A DNA stretch of 64,000 bases from Rheinheimera soli (GTDB lineage: Bacteria; Pseudomonadota; Gammaproteobacteria; Enterobacterales; Alteromonadaceae), in contig NZ_JAJOYU010000002.1 of the NCBI RefSeq assembly GCF_021290985.1, positions 62,001 to 126,000 of the forward strand, in the 5' to 3' direction. This document shows, piece by piece, positions 10,275 through 19,689 of the stretch. Each line of letters begins with the position of its first letter. Position 1 is the stretch's first letter. Made by a program: the position numbers and the translations under genes. The notes under the pieces are model-generated. The model saw only the letters and a list, made by a program, of their open reading frames with translations. It made no database searches and was not told the DNA's origin.

Positions 10275-10481
10275 GCGCATTCCGGACAGTGGGCCAGCTG
10301 AAGCTGTTAAAAATCGTTCCTGACGATTTTTTATGCGCCGCCATCCATGGCGCATTCCGGCCAGTGGGCAGAGCCACTGGCGTTCAGCCGGGCATTGCCA
10401 AACTGTTGGCAATGCTGTTTCCGGCTTCACCCTTTGGGCCAATGCTTCGCATTGTTAAAAATCGTTCCTGACGATTTTTTT
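10275..10481. repeat. Two-copy intergenic repeat block with hairpins
   Basis: Two related units lie head to tail. Unit 1 (10275-10332) runs from GCGCATTCCGGACAGTGGGC to a 27-bp end containing AAAAATCGT TCCTG ACGATTTTT. Unit 2 (10350-10481) starts with the same 20-mer (one change) and ends with the same hairpin, but has about 75 extra bases in the middle. The extra part carries its own perfect 9-bp hairpin, CATTGCCAA/TTGGCAATG (10393-10414). The U-rich 3' ends mean each unit can also act as a terminator. It looks like an interspersed REP/MITE-like element; the rest of the 10202-10567 gap is plain leader for the next gene. Confidence 0.6.
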
Positions 10482-10567
10482 AATTTACGGTTTTATCAAA
10501 GCAGGATAAGGTAAAACCACAAAAAAACAGTCACAGCAGATGACTAAAACAACAACACGGAGTATCC

Positions 10568-12127
10568 ATGACATCCAGTGCCGTAAAAACCTCCTGGCTG
10601 AATCGCAGCCTCAATGCCATAGAACGTATTGGTAACAAACTACCAGACCCTGCCATCTTATTTGCTCTATTGATGTTTTTTGTCTGGGGCTTGTCCTGGG
10701 CTTTATCAGGCGTGACTTTCACAGATATAGACCCACGCACAGGTCAGCCTTTTCAGGTAAAAAACCTGTTGGAAGGTGCAGCTTTTGCTGATTTCATGTC
10801 AAAAATGGTCAGTACCTTTGTCAACTTCCCGCCTTTGGGTGTGGTACTAGTCGCCATGTTAGGTTTAGGTGTGGCTGAGTACACCGGCTTTATCAACGCT
10901 GGTTTGCGTAGCATCTTAGCTGTGACGTCAAAGCATTTACTGACCCCTGTACTGATTGCCGTTGGTATTTTAAGCCATGTTGCAGTAGATGCCGGTTATG
11001 TATTGGTTATTCCATTAGGCGCGGTGATTTTTTATGCCGCTGGTCGTCATCCTTTAGCTGGTATAGCCGCAGCTTTTGCTGGTGTGTCCGGTGGTTTTGC
11101 TGCCACTTTATTTGTGCCCTCAAGTTTAGACCCTTTACTGGCCGGTTTAACTCAGGCCTCAGCCCGTTTATCTGCCGACCCAGCAGCCGCCAGTCTGGTG
11201 ATTAATCCACTGAATAACTACTACTTCACTACAGCTTCTGTGGTGTTGATTGTCATTGTCGGCTGGGTACTGACAGATAAGTTTGTTGAACCACGTTTGC
11301 AACAAACCAAAGTCGACGGAGACCCGGATCAGTTGCCCTCGATGGAGCCATTAGATGATAGCGAGCGCAAAGGTTTACGTTTTGCTCTGCTGTCTATGCT
11401 GGTCGCGGCTGCGGTATTAGTGGCAGCAGTATGGCCGGAAAACTCAGCATGGCGCTCTGGCACTGGTGAATTGACCGCAGCTTCGGCTCCTTTGATGCAG
11501 TCTATTGTTGGGCTTATTTTTGTATTTTTCCTGATCCCAGGCATCGTTTATGGTTATGTCTCAGGTAAAGTCAAAACCCACAGAGACGTAGTGCAAGGCA
11601 TGAGTAAAGCCATGAGTGGTATGGGCTATTACATTGTGATGGCATTTTTCTGTGCTCAGTTTATTTTTGCTTTTGGTCAGTCAAATTTAGGTGCTTTGCT
11701 TGCGATAAAAGGAGCGAATTATCTACAGGCTATGGCCTTTCCTATGGCTGTTAACCTGGTTGGTCTGGTCTTACTGACCGCAGTAGTAAACCTGGTGATA
11801 GGTTCGGCCTCAGCAAAATGGGCACTGATTGGAGCCATTTTGGTTCCCATGTTAATGCAGCTGGGTGTATCTCCGGATCTAACACAAGCCGCTTATCGTG
11901 TTGGTGACTCTTCCACCAATATCATCACGCCTTTAATGCCTTACTTCCCGCTGATCGTGGTGTTTTGCCAGAAGTATGTGAAATCAACAGGTATAGGTAC
12001 TTTAGTGGCGCTAATGTTGCCTTATTCCATAACCTTATTGATCTGCTGGACCAGCTTTTTAATTCTGTTCTGGATGCTGGGTATTCCTTTAGGTATTGGC
12101 GCAAGTTACGTCTACCCTGCCCCTTAA
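10568..12127 (+). CDS. AbgT family transporter (p-aminobenzoyl-glutamate type)
   Basis: 519 residues with about 11-13 hydrophobic helices. AbgT-family signatures include NKLPDPAILFALLMF near the N-terminus, ILSHVAVDAGYVLVIPLGAVIFYAAGRHPLAGIAAAFAGVSGG (split across helices 4-5), NPLNNYYFTTAS, and GDSSTNIITPLMPYFPLI near the C-terminus. Characterised members import p-aminobenzoyl-glutamate or export sulphonamides. The substrate here is not shown by the sequence, and no abgA/abgB peptidase is adjacent. GGAG ribosome site 4 bases before the ATG. Confidence 0.92.
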   Translation: MTSSAVKTSWLNRSLNAIERIGNKLPDPAILFALLMFFVWGLSWALSGVTFTDIDPRTGQPFQVKNLLEGAAFADFMSKMVSTFVNFPPLGVVLVAMLGLGVAEYTGFINAGLRSILAVTSKHLLTPVLIAVGILSHVAVDAGYVLVIPLGAVIFYAAGRHPLAGIAAAFAGVSGGFAATLFVPSSLDPLLAGLTQASARLSADPAAASLVINPLNNYYFTTASVVLIVIVGWVLTDKFVEPRLQQTKVDGDPDQLPSMEPLDDSERKGLRFALLSMLVAAAVLVAAVWPENSAWRSGTGELTAASAPLMQSIVGLIFVFFLIPGIVYGYVSGKVKTHRDVVQGMSKAMSGMGYYIVMAFFCAQFIFAFGQSNLGALLAIKGANYLQAMAFPMAVNLVGLVLLTAVVNLVIGSASAKWALIGAILVPMLMQLGVSPDLTQAAYRVGDSSTNIITPLMPYFPLIVVFCQKYVKSTGIGTLVALMLPYSITLLICWTSFLILFWMLGIPLGIGASYVYPAP

Positions 12128-12150
12128 TTGCTTTTCTGCAGATGAAGTCA

Positions 12151-12181
12151 GGCTTGTGACGCAGAAGTTGCGTCACAAGCC
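12151..12181 (+). terminator. Strong hairpin after the AbgT-family gene, no U-run
   Basis: Perfect 13-bp inverted repeat GGCTTGTGACGCA GAAGT TGCGTCACAAGCC, 23 bp after the stop. It is followed by ATACCCAGC and so lacks the U-tract. It may protect the mRNA 3' end or act as a Rho-dependent stop. Confidence 0.5.
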
Positions 12182-12245
12182 ATACCCAGCCCCGCTTTTG
12201 CCTGCTACCATAGGCACTCTCTCAAGTGCTTAAGAAACTATGTTT

Positions 12246-12974
12246 ATGCGTATTCCCAGAATTTATCAGCCTGGTGCCATTGCACTGCAGCAAGAATTTG
12301 CCTTAGCCGAAGATGGCGCCAATCATATAGGCAGAGTGTTGCGGATGCAGGCTGGCGACGAGCTCTGTTTATTTAATGGCGACGGCTTGAATTATCAGAC
12401 TGTAATTACCGCAGTTGAAAAAAAACAACTGCTGGTTAAAGCCATCAGTTCAAGCGAAAACCCGGTGGAGTCCCCTCTCAAACTGCATTTAGGTCAGGGT
12501 ATTTCCCGTGGTGACCGCATGGATTTTGTTATTCAAAAAGCGGTTGAACTGGGCGTCACTGAAATAACTCCACTTTTTACAGAACGTTGTGGCGTAAAGC
12601 TGGATGCAGAGCGACTGGCCAAACGCACAGAGCAGTGGCAAAAAATTGCAATAGCCGCTTGTGAGCAATCAGGGCGCAGTGTAGTGCCTGTCGTGCATAC
12701 GGCTCTGCAACTGAATAAATGGTTGGCACAAGAGACAAAAGATTTAAAGCTAACCTTGGATCCATGGACCAGCGACTCCATTAAGACCATATCAGGTAGT
12801 CAGACTATTCGTTTAGTCATAGGCCCTGAAGGTGGTTTTACCGACACTGAAGTGACACAAACCAAAGACGCTGGATTTATGGCTGTTCGTTTAGGCCCAC
12901 GCGTATTACGTACCGAAACGGCGGCTTTAACCGCCATCAGCGCATTACAGTTACAATTTGGTGATCTGGCCTAA
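12246..12974 (+). CDS. rsmE: 16S rRNA m3U1498 methyltransferase RsmE
   Basis: 242 residues from the ATG giving MRIPRIYQPG, the conserved family start; an ATG two codons upstream (12240) is also possible. SPOUT-class methyltransferase that methylates U1498 of 16S rRNA. Visible are the N-terminal PUA-like segment (DGANHIGRVLRMQAGDEL), GISRGDRMDFVIQKAVELGV, and the knot motifs VIGPEGGFTDTE and RLGPRVLRTETAALTAI. 23 bp before gshB, a conserved pairing. Confidence 0.95.
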   Translation: MRIPRIYQPGAIALQQEFALAEDGANHIGRVLRMQAGDELCLFNGDGLNYQTVITAVEKKQLLVKAISSSENPVESPLKLHLGQGISRGDRMDFVIQKAVELGVTEITPLFTERCGVKLDAERLAKRTEQWQKIAIAACEQSGRSVVPVVHTALQLNKWLAQETKDLKLTLDPWTSDSIKTISGSQTIRLVIGPEGGFTDTEVTQTKDAGFMAVRLGPRVLRTETAALTAISALQLQFGDLA

Positions 12975-12997
12975 AGCAGATCCAAACAGGAGTGAAG

Positions 12998-13978
12998 ATG
13001 ATTAAATTAGGCATAGTGATGGACCCGATTGCGGACATCAATATCAAAAAAGACTCCAGTTTTGCCATGTTGTTGCAGGCACAATCCCGTGGTTATCAGC
13101 TGCATTACATGGAAATGAATGACCTGTATTTAATTGAAGGTCAGGCCCGTGCCCGCACCCGCTTGTTATCTGTGCAGCAAAACGGTGAACATTGGTATGA
13201 CTTTGGCGGCGCTCAGGACATCGCTTTATCCGATTTAGACGTTATTTTGATGCGTAAAGATCCGCCTTTTGATACTGAATTTATTTACGCCACCTACATC
13301 TTAGAAAGAGCTGAAGACGAAGGCACCTTGATTGTCAATAAACCACAGAGCCTGCGGGATGCCAACGAAAAGCTCTATACCGCCTGGTTTGCTAAACATA
13401 CACCAAAAACTTTGGTGACCCGCGACGCAGCGCGTTTAAAGGCCTTTTACCAGCAAGAGCAGGATGTGATCTTAAAACCTCTGGATGGTATGGGTGGTGC
13501 TTCGATTTTCCGTTTAAAACCGGACGATGCCAACGTCAGCGTCATTATTGAAACCCTGACAGAACATGGCAGTCGCTATGCCATGGCACAACGCTTTATT
13601 CCTGAGATTAAAGACGGTGATAAACGTATTTTGGTGGTGAATGGCGAACCTGTGCCTTATTGCTTAGCCCGCATTCCAGCCAGTGGTGAAACCCGCGGTA
13701 ATTTAGCGGCTGGTGGTCGTGGTGAGGCTCGTCCTTTAACTGAAAGCGACTGGGCCATTGCCCGTGCTGTTGGCCCGACTTTAAAAGCAAAAGGCTTGAT
13801 TTTTGTAGGCCTGGATATTATCGGTGACCGACTGACTGAAATTAACGTCACAAGTCCAACCTGCATCCGTGAAATTGAAGCGGCTTTCCCAGTGAATATT
13901 ACCGGCATGTTATTTGACCAGATTGAACTACTGTTAAAGCAGAACCAATTAGTAAAACAAAATCAGACTGGGTCCTAA
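12998..13978 (+). CDS. gshB: Glutathione synthetase
   Basis: 326 residues from the ATG at 12998, chosen because AGGAG lies 5 bp upstream (a GTG two codons earlier overlaps that site). ATP-grasp enzyme joining gamma-glutamylcysteine and glycine. Motifs are VMDPIADINIKKDSSFAML, LMRKDPPFDTEF, the ATP-binding ILKPLDGMGGASIFR, and the metal/ATP end GLDIIGDRLTEINVTSPTC. The order gshB-yqgE-ruvX is conserved in gammaproteobacteria. Confidence 0.97.
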   Translation: MIKLGIVMDPIADINIKKDSSFAMLLQAQSRGYQLHYMEMNDLYLIEGQARARTRLLSVQQNGEHWYDFGGAQDIALSDLDVILMRKDPPFDTEFIYATYILERAEDEGTLIVNKPQSLRDANEKLYTAWFAKHTPKTLVTRDAARLKAFYQQEQDVILKPLDGMGGASIFRLKPDDANVSVIIETLTEHGSRYAMAQRFIPEIKDGDKRILVVNGEPVPYCLARIPASGETRGNLAAGGRGEARPLTESDWAIARAVGPTLKAKGLIFVGLDIIGDRLTEINVTSPTCIREIEAAFPVNITGMLFDQIELLLKQNQLVKQNQTGS

Positions 13979-13987
13979 GGCGGTTAT

Positions 13988-14545
13988 ATGGACAATTTTC
14001 AGAATCATTTATTGATTGCCATGCCGGGTCTTGATGACCCGATGTTTAAACGCAGCGTAACTTACATCTGTGAGCATAATGCTGAAGGTGCTATGGGTAT
14101 TGTGATTAATCACCCTATGCCAGTCAAAGTGACAGAGCTGTTAAGCCAACTGCAGATTGAACATGATGAACAAAGCCACGCAGCAAAAGCCCAGGTTTGT
14201 GCTGGTGGCCCTGTGCAAAGTGACAGAGGTTTTGTACTGCACACGCCAAAAGAAGGTTACACCAGCAGTATGCGGCTGAATAACGATTTAATGGTCACCA
14301 CTTCACGAGATATTTTAGAAAAGCTCACTACCGAAGAGGCGCCGGACAAATTTATTCTGGCCTTAGGTTATGCAGGCTGGAGTGCTGGCCAACTGGAAAA
14401 AGAAATGGCAGAAAACAGCTGGCTGATGATACCAGCCGACAATAACATTATTTTCGAAATGAGCCATGCCGAAAAATGGCAAGGTGCCGCTCATGCCATG
14501 GGTATTGAAGTCTGGCAATTAAGCCCAGAAGCAGGTCACGCCTGA
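13988..14545 (+). CDS. yqgE: UPF0301/AlgH family protein YqgE
   Basis: 185 residues. Starts [26 protein letters not shown] and has [27 protein letters not shown] and [15 protein letters not shown], all hallmarks of the DUF179/AlgH family. The fold is known but the biochemical role is not established. Its stop overlaps the ruvX start (TGATG), which argues for coupled expression. Confidence 0.94.
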   Translation: MDNFQNHLLIAMPGLDDPMFKRSVTYICEHNAEGAMGIVINHPMPVKVTELLSQLQIEHDEQSHAAKAQVCAGGPVQSDRGFVLHTPKEGYTSSMRLNNDLMVTTSRDILEKLTTEEAPDKFILALGYAGWSAGQLEKEMAENSWLMIPADNNIIFEMSHAEKWQGAAHAMGIEVWQLSPEAGHA

Positions 14546-14979
14546 TGAGTAGTAGCGTCACCGTATTGGCCTTTGACTATGGCTTAAAAAGTATCGGCGT
14601 AGCAGTAGGTCAAAGCATGACAGGCACAGCCACTATGCTCAAGGCCTTAAAAGCTCAGGACGGTATTCCGAACTGGGACTTAATTGAAGCCTTAATCAAA
14701 GAATGGCAACCTAAACTGCTGGTGGTGGGTTTGCCGTTAAACATGGATGGCACAGAGCAGCCTTTCACCGCCCGTGTGCATAAGTTTGTCAATCGCCTAC
14801 ACGGCCGTTACGGTCTGCAAGTAAAAACTCAAGATGAGCGTTTAACCACAGTAGACGCCCGTTCGCAGCTCTTTGCTGAAGGTGGTTTTAAAAAACTCAG
14901 TAAAGAGTTGGTCGATAGCCTGTCAGCTAAACTGATTTTAGAAAGCTGGTTTGAAAACGGTGGCGCTTATGGCGATTAA
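14545..14979 (+). CDS. ruvX: Holliday junction resolvase-like / pre-16S rRNA nuclease YqgF
   Basis: 144 residues, RNase H-like fold. The start [17 protein letters not shown] carries the first catalytic Asp, and [22 protein letters not shown] and the [13 protein letters not shown] segment provide the other acidic residues. The family takes part in 5' maturation of 16S rRNA; a Holliday-junction role was proposed from structure. Overlaps yqgE upstream and the DUF1653 gene downstream. Confidence 0.95.
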   Translation: MSSSVTVLAFDYGLKSIGVAVGQSMTGTATMLKALKAQDGIPNWDLIEALIKEWQPKLLVVGLPLNMDGTEQPFTARVHKFVNRLHGRYGLQVKTQDERLTTVDARSQLFAEGGFKKLSKELVDSLSAKLILESWFENGGAYGD

Positions 14980-15229
14980 AACCGGCTTCTACCGTCACTA
15001 TAAAGGCCCTTTGTATCAAGTGCTTTCGCTGGTACGTCACAGCGAAACCGATGAGGAGTTGGTGCTGTACAGAGCCTTATACGGTGACTTCGGCTTATGG
15101 GTGAGGCCACTGGACATGTTTACCAGCAATGTCGAAGTGGCTGGCGAACTGGTGCCACGTTTTAGTTTTGTTTCAGATCAAGCCCCTGCGGAGTTAGGGG
15201 TTTTGCCAGTTACACTGCCTACCCCCTGA
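14969..15229 (+). CDS. DUF1653 family protein
   Basis: 86 residues from the ATG inside the end of ruvX ([18 protein letters not shown]). The DUF1653 pattern is clear: YRHYKGxxYxVL, [29 protein letters not shown], then V.RF.FV. Function unknown; often encoded next to small RNA- or metal-related genes. The frame overlaps ruvX by 11 bp. A terminator follows, so this closes the rsmE-gshB-yqgE-ruvX operon. Confidence 0.85.
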   Translation: MAIKTGFYRHYKGPLYQVLSLVRHSETDEELVLYRALYGDFGLWVRPLDMFTSNVEVAGELVPRFSFVSDQAPAELGVLPVTLPTP

Positions 15230-15294
15230 CAGTCCGCTATCCGATACCCAATTCGATGCCCGACGGGCGGCGATAAAACCCGCTCTTAGCATTT

Positions 15295-15318
15295 AGCCCC
15301 TCCCCCGGGGCTTTTTTG
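15295..15318 (+). terminator. Intrinsic terminator closing the rsmE-ruvX operon
   Basis: AGCCCC TCCCCC GGGGCT followed by TTTTTGTTTTT, 65 bp after the DUF1653 stop. Confidence 0.85.
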
Positions 15319-15390
15319 TTTTTCATTACCGCCTTGATAAAACAACCACTTGTGTCTAAGTTGAAAACATGGAATTCAAGGCGTACTGAC

Positions 15391-17199
15391 ATGGAATCAA
15401 GTTCTGAACTAAAAGCTCTGGCGCTGGATGCGCTCAGTCACTCCCTGCCGACCGGTATTGCTGTGTTGGACAGGTCTTTTCGTTATATCAGTATCAACTC
15501 TATTTTGGCTGAATTTAACGGTGTTGCTATAGAGCGGCATTTAGGTCGGACAGTAGCGGAGGTATTGCCTGCTCTTGCAGATAGTATAATGCCGCTGCTG
15601 GAGCAGGTGCGGGATACAGGCAAAGCCTTGTTAAACTTCAGCGTGCTCGGGGATGGCAGCAATAACGCCGAACAGTCGCAATGGTCTGGCTCCTACATTC
15701 CACTGTTTAATTCAGAACAACAGCTTTGCGGTATAACTGTTGTTGCGCTGAACAGCACCATGGATTGGTTTGTACAACAAACACGCAAAGACGATTTAGA
15801 GCGCTTGCGGAAAATTCTCGACAATATGTTCAGCTTTGTCGGAATTCTTACACCGGATGGCACTTTATTAGACGCAAACAAACCGCCACTGGAACTGGCA
15901 GGCATCACACTGGAGCAAGTCCGTCATAAAAAATTCTGGGACTGCTTCTGGTGGCAACATGATGCGGCCTCAGCCAAACGCATAGAGAAAGCCGTGTCGG
16001 ATGCCAGAGCCGGGATCATTAGCCGCTTTGATATCACTGCCCAAATGAAAGATGACATTGTGATCATGGATTTTATGCTGGCTCCGGTGTACGACGATCA
16101 TCAACAACTGAGCTTTTTGGTACCTTCCGGCATCGAAATCACCAGCAGAAAACGTAGCGAACAAGAGTTACAGGACAGCGAAACCCGATTTCGCCGAGTG
16201 TTCGACAGCACGGCTGATGGCCTTGTTTCTATTGATGGTCAGGGCCTTATCACCTTAGCTAATACCAGAGCCTTACAGATGTTTGGTTATGAAGCGGGCC
16301 AGTTGACGGGTAAAGCTATAGAAATTCTGCTGCCAGAGCGTTATCAGAAGCATCATCCTGCATTGCGGCAGGGTTTTATGTTAGCCCCAACCACCAGGCC
16401 CATGGGACAACACCGCGAGTTGTATGCAAAACGTAAAGATAATACCGAGTTTCCGGTTGAAATAGGTTTAACTTACCTCGAAGGCGACAAAAAGGCAGCA
16501 GTGCTGGCGACGATCACCGATGTGTCGGCCGCTAAAGCCGCACAACAACACCTGCAAGGTATTATTGATGAAAAAACAGCCTTGCTGGCGGAGCGTACTT
16601 TATTGTTAAACGAGGTCCACCACAGAGTAAAAAACAACCTGCAGATTGTCTCCAGTCTGCTGAGTTTACGCTCTAGGGGCGCCACACCAGAATTAAAACA
16701 AGTACTGCTGGAGAGCCAGCTGCGGGTTCGCACCATGGCACTGACTCACCAGTTACTTTATGAAAAACGAGATTTTTCCTCAGTACCTCTGGCTAATTAT
16801 TTAAGACAACTCTGCCAGTTAGTCAGGCAAACCCTGACCAATACTGACTTTATCAGCTTTGACTTTGCTCAAATAGACGATGACATTGTTCTAGCGCTGG
16901 AACAGGCTATTCCATGTGGTTTGTTAGCCACCGAAATTCTGACTAACAGCATCAAGCACGCTTTTCCCGGACAGCAACAAGGCCAGGTGAAACTGGCACT
17001 GACTCAGACAGGAAACAGAATAACATTAGAAATTGGCGACGATGGTATTGGCTTGCCTGAAAGTATCGAATTGGGCCAGGGAAACTCTTTGGGTATGCAA
17101 TTGATCCCGGCTTTTATCGCACAACTAGGTGCTCAAATAGAGCTCAACCGCCACCAGGGCACCCTCTATTCCATCCATTTCTCATCAACCAGGGAATAA
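15391..17199 (+). CDS. PAS-domain sensor histidine kinase (HisKA_2 type)
   Basis: 602 residues from MESSSELKALALDALS; an upstream in-frame ATG lies in the terminator and is unlikely. No transmembrane segment is seen, so this is a soluble sensor. It has three PAS-like domains (about 10-130, 135-255 and 265-380), the last with ITLANTRALQMFGYEAGQLTGK. Then comes a HisKA_2 box, NEVHHRVKNNLQIVSSLLSL (phospho-acceptor H411), and an ATPase domain with LATEILTNSIKHAFPG and GDDGIGLPE. 4 bp before a REC-GGDEF-EAL gene, its likely partner. The signal is unknown. Confidence 0.92.
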   Translation: MESSSELKALALDALSHSLPTGIAVLDRSFRYISINSILAEFNGVAIERHLGRTVAEVLPALADSIMPLLEQVRDTGKALLNFSVLGDGSNNAEQSQWSGSYIPLFNSEQQLCGITVVALNSTMDWFVQQTRKDDLERLRKILDNMFSFVGILTPDGTLLDANKPPLELAGITLEQVRHKKFWDCFWWQHDAASAKRIEKAVSDARAGIISRFDITAQMKDDIVIMDFMLAPVYDDHQQLSFLVPSGIEITSRKRSEQELQDSETRFRRVFDSTADGLVSIDGQGLITLANTRALQMFGYEAGQLTGKAIEILLPERYQKHHPALRQGFMLAPTTRPMGQHRELYAKRKDNTEFPVEIGLTYLEGDKKAAVLATITDVSAAKAAQQHLQGIIDEKTALLAERTLLLNEVHHRVKNNLQIVSSLLSLRSRGATPELKQVLLESQLRVRTMALTHQLLYEKRDFSSVPLANYLRQLCQLVRQTLTNTDFISFDFAQIDDDIVLALEQAIPCGLLATEILTNSIKHAFPGQQQGQVKLALTQTGNRITLEIGDDGIGLPESIELGQGNSLGMQLIPAFIAQLGAQIELNRHQGTLYSIHFSSTRE

Positions 17200-17203
17200 G
17201 GTT

Positions 17204-19576
17204 ATGCAGACTAATATTCTGATTGTTGAAGACGAGTATATCGTCTCACTGGACTTAAAAAACACACTGGAAGACTTGGGTCACAGAGTCACAGGCACTA
17301 TAGCCAGAGGCGAAGATGTGGTGGCTAAAGCGCTGGAGTTCCCGCCGGATTTGGTGCTGATGGATATTCAGCTTGCAGATAAAATGCGTGGCACTGAAGC
17401 CGCTGAGCAGTTAAAAAAACAAATGGACGTTCCTGTCATTTTTCTGACCGCGTACTGTGATGAAAATGTTTTGGAGCAGGCAGAAAAATCCTTCCCTCAT
17501 GGTTATCTGATTAAACCTTTTGACCGCAGAGAACTGGAAGCCAGTATTCGTATGGCGGTGATCCGGCATCAGGCTGAACTGAAAGTACGCAACTCGGAAC
17601 AGCGACTGCAGCAGACATTAAATGCAGCAAAAATGAGTCACTGGCAGCTGAACTTAACCACAGATCAACTAAACACTGATGATAGTTTCTACGACAATCT
17701 GCAACGCCCTGATGCCACAGAAGGCGGACTTTCACAGTTAAAAGCTATACTGGCTGACGATGAGCACCAACGCCTGTCGCAACTTTTCGCCCGCAAAAGG
17801 GATTTTAATACCGTCTTTACGGCAGCGCGAAAAAAGCCGCTGCAATACCTTGAATTATTTGGCCATTTTCAGACATCACAAAATCAGCATCTGATCAGCG
17901 GCATTTTGCGTGATGTAACCAGTAAACAAAAAGAAGAACTACAACTACGTCAGGCCAATACGGTATTTAAAACCACCTCCGAAGCTATTTTAGTCTTGGA
18001 TGACGCTGGTGAGGTGATCTCAGTCAATCCGGCTTTTAGTCTGGTCACTGGCTACAGCGAAGCAGAAGTCAGAGGTATGAAACCGGACAACTTTTTGTAC
18101 TCTCAACAAAGCTTTCCTGTCGCTGTGCGATTACAGGAGCTTAGTTCCAGCCATTGGAGTGGAGAGGTTGAATGTAAACGCAAAGACGGCTCTTTTTTCC
18201 CTGCCTGGCAACACTTATGTAAAGTGCGTGCGCCTATGACTCAGGGAGCTATCAGTCATTATGTAGTAATGTTCTCAGATATATCAGCACTACGACGCGC
18301 CGAAGAGCATTTGGCAACCTTGGCCTTCAGCGACCACCTGACCGGGCTTGGGAATAGGGTAAAACTTGAGAAAATGTTGCGAACTGAGCTTATCAGGGCG
18401 AACAGAAATCAAAGTATGTTAGGTATTTTGTATCTGGATCTGGATGGCTTTAAGCTGGTGAATGACACATTAGGCCATCATGCAGGCGATTTATTGTTGC
18501 AAGAGGTCGCGAAACGGATCAGCCAGCTTACAAGAGCCGGAGACGTTGCTACCCGGGTTGGAGGAGATGAGTTTGTGCTGGTGGTACCCGATATTCATCA
18601 TCCTTCTGACTGCCTGCGTATTGCCGAAAAAATATTACTCATTATTGGCCAGGATATTTCACTGCAGGACAATATTGTGAATGTATCAGCCAGCATAGGT
18701 ATTGCCTGCTACCCGGACGATGCGACCAGTTATGAGGAGCTGCTTAAATGCGCTGATTTGGCGATGTTTGCCGCCAAAGATGACGGCAGAAACAGATTTT
18801 CTTTTTTTAATCCGTTAATGGCAGAAAAAACCAGGCAAAGGGTACAAATCGAAAAAGACCTCAAAACCGCTTTGTATAAAACCGATGAACTCATCATGTA
18901 CTACCAACCCATAGTACGGATCAACGATCAGGAATTAAGAGGTTTTGAAGCACTGATCCGCTGGGATCATCCCACTATGGGCTTTATTCCACCAGACCGT
19001 TTTATAAAAGTAGCAGAACAAAGCAATCTGATTAACGAAGTAGGTGACTGGGTATTTCAGCAGGTGTTCAAAGATATACCAGAATTGATCCAGCGCTATG
19101 GCAAAGATATAACTCTGTCCATCAATTTGTCGGTACGGCAGTTAGAAGATCAGCAGTTGGCAGATAAAATCAGGTTGTTAGCTGCCCGATTCGACGTCTC
19201 CTTGTCTATGATTTATCTTGAAATTACCGAAACAGCCCTGAGCCAAAGCCACAGCTTGTTGAACACACTTGACCAATTACGTTGCCTGGGCGCCCGCATT
19301 TCCGTCGATGACTTTGGTACCGGCTATTCATCCTTAAGCCGCTTGCGTGAGTTGCCTATAGATTGTTTAAAAATAGACAGAGCTTTTGTGATTAGTCTTG
19401 GCAAGGATCGCAGCAGTGCTGAGATAGTCCGGGCCATCTGCGCTTTAGGTAAAGCGTTGGGGTTAATCATTATTGCGGAAGGAGTCGAAACCCAAGCTCA
19501 ATATCAAATTTTAAAAGACATTGGCTGTGATAAAGCTCAGGGCTATTTATTCGGCAGACCAGGGCCGCTGGGGTAA
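17204..19576 (+). CDS. REC-PAS-GGDEF-EAL response regulator (c-di-GMP turnover)
   Basis: 790 residues. N-terminal receiver ILIVEDEYIVSLDLKNTL with phospho-acceptor D54 (VLMDIQLAD) and YLIKPFDRREL. PAS domain(s) occupy about 130-370. The diguanylate cyclase core RVGGDEF (GGDEF at 453-457) is intact. The phosphodiesterase domain has EAL at 582-584 and DDFGTGYSSLSRLRELPIDCLKID. Both active-site signatures are intact, so it could make or destroy c-di-GMP; which one dominates cannot be told. The upstream HisKA_2 kinase probably phosphorylates D54. The downstream pil genes may be a target, an inference from position only. Confidence 0.94.
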   Translation: MQTNILIVEDEYIVSLDLKNTLEDLGHRVTGTIARGEDVVAKALEFPPDLVLMDIQLADKMRGTEAAEQLKKQMDVPVIFLTAYCDENVLEQAEKSFPHGYLIKPFDRRELEASIRMAVIRHQAELKVRNSEQRLQQTLNAAKMSHWQLNLTTDQLNTDDSFYDNLQRPDATEGGLSQLKAILADDEHQRLSQLFARKRDFNTVFTAARKKPLQYLELFGHFQTSQNQHLISGILRDVTSKQKEELQLRQANTVFKTTSEAILVLDDAGEVISVNPAFSLVTGYSEAEVRGMKPDNFLYSQQSFPVAVRLQELSSSHWSGEVECKRKDGSFFPAWQHLCKVRAPMTQGAISHYVVMFSDISALRRAEEHLATLAFSDHLTGLGNRVKLEKMLRTELIRANRNQSMLGILYLDLDGFKLVNDTLGHHAGDLLLQEVAKRISQLTRAGDVATRVGGDEFVLVVPDIHHPSDCLRIAEKILLIIGQDISLQDNIVNVSASIGIACYPDDATSYEELLKCADLAMFAAKDDGRNRFSFFNPLMAEKTRQRVQIEKDLKTALYKTDELIMYYQPIVRINDQELRGFEALIRWDHPTMGFIPPDRFIKVAEQSNLINEVGDWVFQQVFKDIPELIQRYGKDITLSINLSVRQLEDQQLADKIRLLAARFDVSLSMIYLEITETALSQSHSLLNTLDQLRCLGARISVDDFGTGYSSLSRLRELPIDCLKIDRAFVISLGKDRSSAEIVRAICALGKALGLIIIAEGVETQAQYQILKDIGCDKAQGYLFGRPGPLG

Positions 19577-19649
19577 ATTTTACCAGCTGTAGAAACACAA
19601 CACTCAGCAACAATCCAAGGCAAGTCTGGTCCTGCTATCCACAGGGCGC

Positions 19650-19677
19650 TATACTCTCTATTAATCAATGAATTAAT
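19650..19677 (+). promoter_or_regulatory. -10 box and operator-like repeat before mntA
   Basis: TATACT (19650-19655) has no good -35 partner. Five bp later comes ATTAAT CAATGA ATTAAT (19660-19677), a symmetrical pair suited to autoregulation by the toxin-antitoxin complex. The mntA GTG lies 12 bp downstream. Confidence 0.35.
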
Positions 19678-19689
19678 CGGACTTTTAGC

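Noticed and set aside
10110-10442. Minus-strand frame (110 codons) over the metK end and the repeat block
   Set aside because: Made of antisense metK plus repeat DNA; low-complexity product without similarity.
16473-16736. Minus-strand frame inside the sensor kinase
   Set aside because: Antisense to the conserved HisKA_2 box; no support.
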